DNA from: JBGTKH01 sp041744735
GTDB lineage: Bacteria; Planctomycetota; Planctomycetia; Pirellulales; Pirellulaceae
Direction: 5' to 3'
DNA length: 20,921 bases
Assembly: GCA_041744735.1 (NCBI GenBank)
Contig: JBGTKH010000128.1
Span: 1 to 20,921, forward strand
The position numbers and the translations under genes are program-made. The notes under the pieces were generated by a model. The model worked only from the letters and a program-made list of their open reading frames with translations. It did not search any database and was not told where the DNA came from. Positions 1 to 6,630 of the stretch are shown here, in pieces. The number at the start of each line of letters is the position of its first letter. Within the stretch, counting starts at the first letter, position 1.

Positions 1-848
1 GCAGTTGGATCGTTGTTATTGACATCGATGAGGACGGTGGCGCTTCCAGTGTCGTCATCGCTGATCGTAACATCAATCGGTATGATGTCCGCAATCCATT
101 CGACCGAGCTCAAATTTCTTGTGGTCGTGAATGCATACTGACCAAATACAATATCGATGGTTTCAATCATCCCGTCGCCGTAGCTGACCTTGGCACGGTG
201 GCGATCTTGCGTGCCGGGATCTTGGAAACTCGCCGCGATCGTCACGCTGGTCACTTGACCTTCGTCGTCGTAGCTGAAGCTGACCGACGGATCGCCGGCC
301 AACATCGGCTGAATGTTGAAGACCTCGACCATGTCGCTGGTTTCGTTCGTGCCGCCGTCGTCGTCTTCGGCTTTGGCTTTCACGGTCAACGTGTCTTGGG
401 GCGTGCCGTTGCTCCATGCGCCGGACGGCCCGTCGTCGGGCACGTACACGTAGGCTTCAAAGTACCAGTCGGACCCATAGCCACCCCACACCGACGCCAG
501 AATCTGCTCGCCGTCGTCGTCCGTGTCGCCGTCTCCGTTCCAGTCGATTAACACGGTCACCGTCATCGAATCGTAAATCCCCGGATCGGTTACGTGGCCC
601 TGGACAAGGACCGATACAGAATCCACACAATCACCGGATACCGTGCCGCTGACGTAAACTGAGTCGCCTTCGTTAATGGTTCCCAAAGGGTTCAGTGTGA
701 CCGTGGGCGGAGTGGCACACCCCGATCCGCTGCCCGAACTGTAACCGCCGCCCGAGCCGCTGCCCGAGCTGTAGCCGCCGCCCGATCCACTGCTGGAACT
801 GTAGCCGCCGGGCGAGCCTGCTGTTTGCTCGTCAGTGACACATGTCAT
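1..848 (-). CDS. Partial PKD/Ig-like repeat surface protein with a Gly-Ser repeat head
   Basis: The frame is open from an ATG at 848 to the window edge, so the C-terminus is missing (about 282 codons seen). An in-frame ATG at 875 is also possible. The ATG overlaps the stop of the upstream LRR gene as ATGA, which suggests translational coupling. Residues 14-43 are three copies of a 10-residue Gly/Tyr/Ser repeat. After these come beta-rich extracellular-type domains with Asp-rich turns: DWNGDGDTDDDGEQ near residues 100-115, then WGGYGSDWYFEAYV, then EDDDGGTNETSDMVEVFNIQP, and DDDTGSATVLIDVNNNDPT at the window edge. This resembles PKD or Ig-like repeats of large bacterial surface proteins. There is no signal peptide and no LEPR-type motif, although the protein looks extracellular. 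It therefore resembles a C-terminal portion cut from a longer protein. The reading frame is clear; the domain name is inference. Confidence 0.72.
   Translation of the reverse strand, partial: MTCVTDEQTAGSPGGYSSSSGSGGGYSSGSGSGGGYSSGSGSGCATPPTVTLNPLGTINEGDSVYVSGTVSGDCVDSVSVLVQGHVTDPGIYDSMTVTVLIDWNGDGDTDDDGEQILASVWGGYGSDWYFEAYVYVPDDGPSGAWSNGTPQDTLTVKAKAEDDDGGTNETSDMVEVFNIQPMLAGDPSVSFSYDDEGQVTSVTIAASFQDPGTQDRHRAKVSYGDGMIETIDIVFGQYAFTTTRNLSSVEWIADIIPIDVTISDDDTGSATVLIDVNNNDPT
720..809 (-). repeat. In-frame 30-nt Gly-Ser-Tyr tandem repeat, three units
   Basis: Three adjacent 30-base units (780-809, 750-779, 720-749) encode GGYSSSSGSG, GGYSSGSGSG and GGYSSGSGSG in the partial ORF. One copy of the same unit, GGYSSGSGSG, lies at 5731-5760 in the Calx-beta gene, just after its N-terminal export/anchor segment. 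The shared repeat is a possible recombination point between the two genes. It encodes a flexible linker and is not a CRISPR. Confidence 0.85.
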
Positions 849-1546
849 TTGGAATACTTGAGTTGCAAAGTGCATCCGGGTACCAAGCTCTTAAATCGCT
901 CAATTCCCATCGGCGTAATTCGAGCAGACGTGGGAAGTGTCAGCCGCTTTAAGTTGGGATTGTGCTTGGCGAATCGCAATAATTCGCCATCGCCGTAATT
1001 TGCACCGGCGACAAACAGATTCTCTAGCGACTTAAGGCTTTCAAAAGTCGCAATAGATTTTTCCGTAAGGTTAGGGCTACCAAAGGAAAGCTCCCGCAAC
1101 TTCATCTTGGCAAGTGGAGCGATCGCGTCGTCGTCAAATCCGCCTCCAAAAATAGTCAAGATCTCAAGTTCCGAGCATTTTGAAATCCATTCAATCGTCT
1201 TCGCCTCATTGCTGGTCTCTTTGTTCAGTGTTATATCTAGGCGTTGGAGACCTTGAATCTTGGGTAGAAAATCAAGACAATCGGGACTGGCCAGAGTTCG
1301 ATTGTCAACCTCGAATAGGAGACGTGTAATTTTTCCGACCAATGGAATCAAAGTTAAATCGTTCTTGTCACCGGACCAGGCTGCGGTGCGCCCCTCCCAG
1401 CCATCTCGAGAAATGATGAGGGTACGCTTGTCCTCGTCCACGAAAAACACCGCGCCCTTGGCCTTGAGCATGTCAAGAGGGGAAACGCATGCTTTCGGTT
1501 GAACTGGCGTGTCGGCCAGAAGTAACAACACAAACAATACGATCAT
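845..1546 (-). CDS. Small exported leucine-rich-repeat protein
   Basis: This 233-residue protein starts at the ATG at 1546, chosen because AAGGAGGG lies 8 bases before it. That Shine-Dalgarno sequence overlaps the stop codon of the preceding ORF (TAA at 1562-1560), so the two are probably translationally coupled. Residues 1-11 are strongly hydrophobic (MIVLFVLLLLA), as in a short signal peptide. From about residue 70 there are irregular leucine-rich repeats (LQRLDITL, LEILTIFG, LRELSFGS, LENLFVAG, LKRLTLP). The end, RITPMGIERFKSLVPGCTL, matches the C-terminal cap of the larger LRR protein in the same block (RITPQGLAALQEQLPGLVI), so the two belong to one family. Its last codons overlap the next ORF by 4 bases. 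The partner and role are unknown; LRRs usually bind protein. Confidence 0.75.
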   Translation of the reverse strand: MIVLFVLLLLADTPVQPKACVSPLDMLKAKGAVFFVDEDKRTLIISRDGWEGRTAAWSGDKNDLTLIPLVGKITRLLFEVDNRTLASPDCLDFLPKIQGLQRLDITLNKETSNEAKTIEWISKCSELEILTIFGGGFDDDAIAPLAKMKLRELSFGSPNLTEKSIATFESLKSLENLFVAGANYGDGELLRFAKHNPNLKRLTLPTSARITPMGIERFKSLVPGCTLQLKYSK

Positions 1547-1559
1547 TGCATTGCCCTCC

Positions 1560-2144
1560 TTAAGGTGCGGGAGCGCCTTCGTGCCATACTGGTGCAACAT
1601 CCTCAACGGCCGCAATTACATCACCATTGGCGTTCTTGGTAATTGTTACACTGTATCCCCATTCGTAATATCCGATTGTTGTAGTGCCAATCGCCGGATC
1701 GCGTTTTTTTAAGAGCGAGCGAAATGTTTTCTGCGACAGGTACTCGCCTCCTAACAATGCCGATGCATCGGCGTCCGGCCCTAGTTTTGAATTCATCACC
1801 GCCTGTTTGTCAGGATTAAATGTGATGACAAAATCTGCGTTGCCATTTACATTGATCGTTTTCATCAACGTCGCCGTTGGTGACGCGGTCCTTCCGGGCC
1901 CATCTTGAAGGACAAGTGCCCCGCCATTCCAGGCCTGATTTGGATAGACCTCTGCTAAATCGACGGCCCAGGGTGAGTGGACGACTACATCCGGCTGACC
2001 TCCGGCGCGGTTCACCGTTCCTTCGGTCTTCTTTACATCCTGGCTCCAATAATAGCATAGCTTGTTCGCTGCCGTTGCTCCGCCGCTTGGAGAAAAGGAA
2101 AGAAACGCTGAAACTCCAAACCTGTAGGCTACCCTTTGAATCAT
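1560..2144 (-). CDS. Hypothetical protein, possible displaced C-terminal domain
   Basis: I do not recognise a family. The start is uncertain: the ATG at 2144 gives 194 residues, while the frame stays open to a TTG at 2168 (202 residues) and has a GTG at 2153. None has a well-placed ribosome binding site. The N-terminus has a short hydrophobic patch (YRFGVSAFLSF). The rest looks like a compact globular domain rich in Gly, Asn and aromatic residues (CYYWSQD, VVVHSPWAVDLAEVYPNQAW, TIGYYEWGYSVTI). Coding potential is supported by tight coupling to the LRR gene, whose ribosome binding site covers this stop codon. The region just upstream is a broken PKD-like domain in another frame ending at 2162, so this ORF may once have been the C-terminal domain of a larger surface protein. 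Confidence 0.55.
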   Translation of the reverse strand: MIQRVAYRFGVSAFLSFSPSGGATAANKLCYYWSQDVKKTEGTVNRAGGQPDVVVHSPWAVDLAEVYPNQAWNGGALVLQDGPGRTASPTATLMKTINVNGNADFVITFNPDKQAVMNSKLGPDADASALLGGEYLSQKTFRSLLKKRDPAIGTTTIGYYEWGYSVTITKNANGDVIAAVEDVAPVWHEGAPAP

Positions 2145-2161
2145 CAAATTCACGTTCTGGT

Positions 2162-2269
2162 CTAGCAACTCCAGGACACGTACGCTTCAAAATACCAGTC
2201 CGAGCCGTAGCCACCCCACACCGACGCGGAAATCTGTACGAGCGACTCACTGATTCCGTCACCATCCCA
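2162..2269 (-). pseudogene. Fragment of the PKD/Ig-like domain found in the partial ORF at 1-848
   Basis: Directly after the stop of the HEAT/LRR gene, 35 codons read WDGDGISESLVQIS then ASVWGGYGSDWYFEAYV, ending in WSC and TAG. The partial ORF at 1-848 has DWNGDGDTDDDGEQIL then ASVWGGYGSDWYFEAYV. In DNA, 42 of 51 bases match by hand count over the best-conserved stretch (about 2189-2239 against 460-510). The fragment has no start of its own and stops after the conserved block. Its stop overlaps the beginning of the next ORF in a different frame. It is best read as a leftover of a duplicated or split surface-protein gene. Confidence 0.7.
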
Positions 2270-2273
2270 TTCC

Positions 2274-4178
2274 TTATGGCGGGCCAAACGGCGACGGGGC
2301 CGGTTGGGAAATAACTAACCCCGGCAATTGCTCTTGAAGTGCCGCAAGACCTTGAGGAGTGATCCGGGTTTCGATCAGGTGCAGCCGTTGCAATCCTGTT
2401 AGCTCCTTGAGGTACGTGATAGCGCCGTCCGTATAGTCCCCTTGCAGGCACAATGACCGAAGTTTGGGCAAAGCCTTTAGTCGTTCCAGCCCTTCATCGC
2501 CCACCGTGCCGGGCAGCCCCAAATCGTGCAGCTCCTTCATCTGCTGAATGTGCTCCAAACCCGCCCCTGTGACAGCCGTGTCGCGCAGGCCAAGTTGCCA
2601 CAACTTGGTCATATCGGCAAGATGTGCCAGCCCCTCGTCCGTGATGCCGGGCGGCAAGTGGAGGTAGCGCATCTTTGTGAGCCCCGCGATCTGAGCAAGC
2701 CCGGCGTCCGTGATTTCACTTTCCGGGCAAATGTAAAGGTTTTCGAAATCCTCGAACGCGCTTAAGTGCCCTAACCCAACATCAGTAATTCGGTGTGGAA
2801 GTCCAATAGAACGAACGTTCTTCAGCCCAATTAGATGAGCCAAGCCGTTCTCAGTTACGCCGGGTGACAGCGTGGGAAGACTAATCGTTTCGAGAGTCTC
2901 GCATTCCTTCAAGTGTACCAATCCTTCATCCGTTACGCGTGATCCCGTAATCCCCAAAGAACGAAGGTTGTTCATCTTTGACACATGGCGGAGCGCGTCG
3001 TTGGTGCAAGAATCGGGAAGATGCAACGATTCCAGTCGCGGCATTCCAACGAGCAGTGCGATGCCACCATCCGTGACCCGCGTGTAGCAAAGATTGAGCA
3101 GTTTGAGTTTTGGAAGGTTGCAGACGTGTTCCATGCCGCGGTCCGTGACTTCCGTGAAGCTGAGATCAAGGAATTCGAGTTCGCTGAGATCGGCAATGGT
3201 GCGCAATTCAACATCTGTACACTCGGCGCGCCGACCATTGAAGGATAGTTGAACGGCCTCTCCCTGGCGATTGAAATGTACATACCTGGCACGCTCCTTC
3301 AACATTGAGATTGGGTGGGCGGTGTCGTTTGCCGGCGTTTTGAAGGCTGGGGTTTCCGCCGAGTCATCACCTAGGAACGGTGTTTCGACTTCACTGAATT
3401 CGCCGTTCTGCCTTTCACGCAGGTAAGCCCAGCGAACTGTAGCGAAGGTATCATCCTTTGCTGACTTGGCAACTACAGCAAGTTCCGACGGGGGGCCGAT
3501 TCTATCGAGCGCGACACCTGCCGCACGGCAAACAGCGATGGAATTATCTTCAAGCATAATTTGCGCGAGTCGATCAGCCATCGACTGCTCACCGGCTTCG
3601 CCTAATGAACCTATGGCCGCCGCGCGAACCGCTGGGGCATCATCGTCCAACATCTGTATTAGTAATTGGCGCATTCTCCGGTCGTCGTATCCGGCCAACG
3701 AGCCCGCAACGAGCATTCTTACGGAAACTTCTTTGTCGGCCGCCAAAGCCGCCGCGTCAGAATACTGAACGGGGAGGTTGTTGCGAAGCGAATTCAGCGT
3801 TCGCGCACGCAACGACGTCTGAAAGGCGCCCTTGACCAAAATTCCAAGGCTGCCAAGGACGCTGCCCAGCGTTGCGGTCGCCAGCATAAGTGTTAGTAAA
3901 CTGATGCGCCATCGGCAGCGCGCTGTGGACGTCGAACGAACTGTTCGGACAGCCCACGCGGGAATGCTCCTGCCCAGTCCAACAGCCGCAACAATGAAAA
4001 TGAAGATCTCCACGAATTGAAGCTGGGTTACCTGAAACGTTACCTGAAACCCCACATGCACACCAATCAGCATGCCCGCAGCGAGTGCCGCGGCCCAACT
4101 CAGCGCGCGCAAAACGAATGGAAATCGTTGGCTACGGCCCGATCTTGACAAAACGCCTGTACTACTCATTGTCATCAT
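2274..4178 (-). CDS. Membrane-anchored HEAT-repeat and leucine-rich-repeat protein
   Basis: This 634-residue protein has three hydrophobic segments near residues 21-45, 53-70 and 91-117. Two HEAT-like helical repeats follow at about 145-230 (DAAALAADKEVSVRMLVAGS, then DDDAPAVRAAAIGSLGEAG). From about 305 to 615 there are roughly a dozen LRRs of about 24 residues with the pattern L..L.L....VTD.GL.HL, such as LEFLDLSFTEVTDRGMEHV, an arrangement common in planctomycetes. Starts at 4178, 4175 and 4169 are all possible; 4178 is used. The start overlaps the end of the Calx-beta gene by 17 bases in another frame, so the two are almost certainly co-expressed. The membrane segments put it in a membrane with a large binding domain on one side. 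No catalytic motif is visible. It probably binds a protein partner, possibly one encoded next to it. Confidence 0.85.
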   Translation of the reverse strand: MMTMSSTGVLSRSGRSQRFPFVLRALSWAAALAAGMLIGVHVGFQVTFQVTQLQFVEIFIFIVAAVGLGRSIPAWAVRTVRSTSTARCRWRISLLTLMLATATLGSVLGSLGILVKGAFQTSLRARTLNSLRNNLPVQYSDAAALAADKEVSVRMLVAGSLAGYDDRRMRQLLIQMLDDDAPAVRAAAIGSLGEAGEQSMADRLAQIMLEDNSIAVCRAAGVALDRIGPPSELAVVAKSAKDDTFATVRWAYLRERQNGEFSEVETPFLGDDSAETPAFKTPANDTAHPISMLKERARYVHFNRQGEAVQLSFNGRRAECTDVELRTIADLSELEFLDLSFTEVTDRGMEHVCNLPKLKLLNLCYTRVTDGGIALLVGMPRLESLHLPDSCTNDALRHVSKMNNLRSLGITGSRVTDEGLVHLKECETLETISLPTLSPGVTENGLAHLIGLKNVRSIGLPHRITDVGLGHLSAFEDFENLYICPESEITDAGLAQIAGLTKMRYLHLPPGITDEGLAHLADMTKLWQLGLRDTAVTGAGLEHIQQMKELHDLGLPGTVGDEGLERLKALPKLRSLCLQGDYTDGAITYLKELTGLQRLHLIETRITPQGLAALQEQLPGLVISQPAPSPFGPP

Positions 4179-6024
4179 CCCATATCAGTCCTGTCGCTTT
4201 GATAATACCGTCGCCATCCAAATCTTCTTCCAGCGTGACCGTTGGATTCGCACCGGCCTCGTAACCTCCGGCGTCCAAATCGCTTATGTCCAGCGTAAAG
4301 TACTCCCACATTTGATCATCGTCGTTATCATCTCCAACGACCTTAACATGAATTTCTTTCTGTGTTTCCCCTGGTGTAAAGGTAAGCGGCGTACTGAATT
4401 TTTGTAGGTAGTCTCTTAAATATCCCGTAGAAATGGCACTACCGTCGTTTGTCTGGTAGTCGACCGTCACAGGTTTATCAACGGGATTCGAGAGGGAAAC
4501 GACAAACGTGATGATCGGAAACTCACCGACGTCCCCTTCGTAGGCAAACGGTCCACTAACGGCAACGGTGACTTGCGACGTGTCGTCATTTGTGATCCAT
4601 ACGTCCGCCGCATCATTTCCATTTGGCACCTCGACGTTTCGCCCGCCAGCGTCATCTATGCGGATTCGCACTCGAAACTTCTCGTGGGCTTCCACTAGGT
4701 TGTCCGGTGTGATTGGTACCGAAAATGTGGTCGTGTCTCCATAATTCCCTGACAATGTTACAATACCAGAGACACTCGTATAGTCGGTCTCTGGAGTTGC
4801 GGACCCAGGAATCGCGATTGTTTCGTAATGAATACTCACGGGATGATCAACGGCGCTGGACAATCGTACCTCGATTTCAAACGGTCCCGCATCTTCATCG
4901 TGCACAAGTCCGACAAGTGGTGATACGGGATGTTCGTTGATTGTCACGTAAGCAATGTCATCGTTTTCGATCGTTCCAACGGCCATGCCACTACCAATGC
5001 TCACGTCGTCGTACATTGCCTCGCCGAAAGGACCAGTCAAGTAGTCTAGCGAGACCTCGAATGTCTCGTCGAGTTCGACTGTCGTATCACCAACTACCGT
5101 AACAATGATGATCGTTACCGTACTTCCAGCAGAAATCGTGACGGAACTCTCGGTAATCGGATTGTAGTCCTCGCCGCTAGTGGTCGAGATGTCATTGACG
5201 GAGTAATTTATCACGACGTCCTTGTCGACGCGAGCGGAGAGTTGCACAGTAAACTCGTAGAGCGAATTGTCGAATAGATTGCCATTCAGCTCGGTCTTCT
5301 TGTTTGGCGTAACGATGGATACGGTGGCCGAATCATCATTCAATATTGTGCCAATGGCCGGGAGGCACGGTGTGTCGATAGGTGCGCCGGCATTCGAGAT
5401 CGATAGAAACACCCCGAACATCTCGTTATCTTCGACGACCGGGAATAACGTGGACTCTGGATTGGTAACGATGTCGAACGTGTGGAACTCGCCATCAAAT
5501 CCGTCGAAGTGAATCTGCATGGTGGCAGTTGGTGCTACGAAATCTTCGCCAGCGACGGCCGTAAAGTCATGCGTGCTGAAACTTACGTCAAAGCCGCCGG
5601 CGACGAAACCGCCGGGTTGGTAAGTCTGAAAGAGCACCGTAAATGTGATTTTGTTGTTTGAATCTCCCGGTACGTTTCCTTCGGGCGCCACCGCGTCGCC
5701 GATTTCGAGGTAACCGATTGGCGCCCCGGAACCCGAGCCGCTGCCTGAACTGTAACCGCCGCCGGAGCCGTACTCGCCTTCGGCGCCCAATTCGCTGAGA
5801 TACGCTGCGTCCACATAGTCAGGCACGTCGGCGTAGTCCGGCGCGTAGGAAAATGACGGCGGGCTTACTGTGTCGCCAGCCAACATGTGTCGCGGCTCCA
5901 GTGGCTGAAACTGCAGCCGCCGATGAGTCCTGCGGCGATGCAGTTTGGAACGTGAGCCCTGATTTTGATACAGTGAACCAAACTTCGCAAGCATATCTTT
6001 CCAAGATTGATGAGGCGAACGCAT
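4162..6024 (-). CDS. LEPR-XLL-type secreted protein with four Calx-beta domains
   Basis: The start at 6024 is chosen because GGAG lies 9 bases upstream, giving 620 residues; the frame stays open further upstream without a better site. Residues 29-50 form an Arg-rich stretch followed by QFQPLEPRHMLAGD, the LEPR-XLL-like N-terminal motif of many large planctomycete exported proteins. One Gly-Ser repeat unit follows at 89-98. Four Calx-beta domains occupy about 103-232, 233-357, 358-481 and 484-617. Each has the acidic end motif (GTILNDD, GTIENDD, VWITNDD, GLIWDDD) and internal E.DE.F-type Ca2+-binding acidic residues. These domains bind calcium and occur in cell-surface and adhesion proteins. 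The protein ends immediately after the last domain, without a dockerin or anchor domain, exactly where the HEAT/LRR gene begins. This suggests its original C-terminus was removed. Confidence 0.85.
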   Translation of the reverse strand: MRSPHQSWKDMLAKFGSLYQNQGSRSKLHRRRTHRRLQFQPLEPRHMLAGDTVSPPSFSYAPDYADVPDYVDAAYLSELGAEGEYGSGGGYSSGSGSGSGAPIGYLEIGDAVAPEGNVPGDSNNKITFTVLFQTYQPGGFVAGGFDVSFSTHDFTAVAGEDFVAPTATMQIHFDGFDGEFHTFDIVTNPESTLFPVVEDNEMFGVFLSISNAGAPIDTPCLPAIGTILNDDSATVSIVTPNKKTELNGNLFDNSLYEFTVQLSARVDKDVVINYSVNDISTTSGEDYNPITESSVTISAGSTVTIIIVTVVGDTTVELDETFEVSLDYLTGPFGEAMYDDVSIGSGMAVGTIENDDIAYVTINEHPVSPLVGLVHDEDAGPFEIEVRLSSAVDHPVSIHYETIAIPGSATPETDYTSVSGIVTLSGNYGDTTTFSVPITPDNLVEAHEKFRVRIRIDDAGGRNVEVPNGNDAADVWITNDDTSQVTVAVSGPFAYEGDVGEFPIITFVVSLSNPVDKPVTVDYQTNDGSAISTGYLRDYLQKFSTPLTFTPGETQKEIHVKVVGDDNDDDQMWEYFTLDISDLDAGGYEAGANPTVTLEEDLDGDGIIKATGLIWDDDNE

Positions 6025-6102
6025 GAGTGGTGACTCCGTGAGACCGTAAGTGGAACCAGATCGGTTGGGGTTTGGGAACGGCTTGAACACGGCCAAACTC
6101 TG

Positions 6103-6146
6103 GCGAGTTCGGCTACCGGTGAATGCGAGTTCGGCTACCGGCGAAT
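6103..6146. repeat. 22-bp tandem duplication
   Basis: The units at 6103-6124 and 6125-6146 are identical except for one base (T/C). The core TTCGGCTACC, with the preceding TCTGGCGA of the first copy, also occurs at 20611-20630 inside a long inverted repeat, so the unit is part of an interspersed repeat family. Confidence 0.85.
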
Positions 6147-6162
6147 GGGTGAAGGGAACTGA

Positions 6163-6192
6163 ATTGATTGGTGGCATATTGATTGGTGCCAT
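6163..6192. repeat. 15-bp tandem duplication
   Basis: ATTGATTGGTGGCAT and ATTGATTGGTGCCAT lie back to back with one mismatch. This is upstream of the Calx-beta start and may be in its leader or promoter. Function is unknown. Confidence 0.8.
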
Positions 6193-6334
6193 AAAGCAAA
6201 GCGCGGGCCAGATCGTTGAACGAACGCGAAAAACGTCGGCGCCGGTGTCCGAACCTCTCACCAATCAAGCCTTTACGGATTGTCAGTGTGGCGGCAGAGG
6301 CTCCGGTGATCGAAAAGCCAGTCGAAAGGTCGGG

Positions 6335-6394
6335 TGGGAATGAGATTTCCCATGTGGGAAGATTCTTTCTCACTTGTGGGAAAGGTATTTCCCA
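6335..6394. promoter_or_regulatory. Cluster of five TGGGAA/TTCCCA half-sites, possible operator or enhancer
   Basis: TGGGAA is at 6335, 6355 and 6377, and its complement TTCCCA is at 6347 and 6389. The 14-base palindrome TTCCCATGTGGGAA (6347-6360) is perfect. TGGGAAA and TTTCCCA (6377-6394) form a second inverted pair with a 4-base gap, and 6335-6352 form a third pair with a 6-base gap. The same-strand copies are spaced 20 and 22 bases apart, about two helix turns. The array is about 240 bases upstream of the sigma-54 activator start, a typical distance for an upstream activator site. A role as its own binding site is inference. Confidence 0.5.
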
Positions 6395-6416
6395 ATTGCC
6401 AGGCGCACTTGCGTGT

Positions 6417-6439
6417 CACCGGCGGGCTAACGCCCACCG
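6417..6439. repeat. Short imperfect hairpin, likely interspersed repeat
   Basis: The sequence CACCGGCGGGCTAACGCCCA and the following CCG can fold as GGCGGGC/GCCCACC around TAAC. It lies between genes and resembles short GC-rich dispersed hairpins of planctomycetes. Only one copy is seen in this window. Confidence 0.35.
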
Positions 6440-6630
6440 TTCGCCAACACATTATTCCGAGCTTCGGCTACTTGACGGCAGGCCGAGTGCCATACCTGTG
6501 TCACGGCATTGGGAATTAGTGCTTGCAATGGCCTGTGATGCTTGTTCCAATAGGGGGCGTTACCACTTCTTCGGGCGATCGCTCGAATACCCGTTTCGGA
6601 CTGTTATCTGGTATCAGCAGGAGAGAACGC

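Larger units (their letters stand above)
6025..6630. other. Divergent intergenic regulatory region
   Basis: These 606 bases separate the minus-strand Calx-beta/LRR block from the plus-strand sigma-54 activator. Several frames are open here, but none has a convincing start, ribosome binding site or recognisable product. The region contains two tandem duplications (6103-6146, 6163-6192), a cluster of TGGGAA/TTCCCA half-sites (6335-6394) and one interspersed hairpin (6417-6439). I could not find a clear -35/-10 or -24/-12 promoter for either direction. Confidence 0.7.

Noticed and set aside
190..215. TGGCACG...TTGC resembling a sigma-54 promoter
   Set aside because: The spacing between the GG and GC elements is too long and the site is inside a coding region.
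198..551. Plus-strand open frame opposite the partial surface-protein ORF
   Set aside because: It is the exact complement frame of a minus-strand ORF that encodes recognisable Asp-rich beta repeats; the plus frame has no family features.
720..809. Possible CRISPR-like array of regular repeats
   Set aside because: The units are adjacent without unique spacers and translate to an in-frame Gly-Ser linker.
1816..2451. Minus-strand open frame of 211 codons crossing the end of the HEAT/LRR gene
   Set aside because: It overlaps the end of a clear LRR gene and the unknown ORF in another frame, is Arg/Gly/Ser-rich in the manner of shadow frames, and starts inside LRR sequence.
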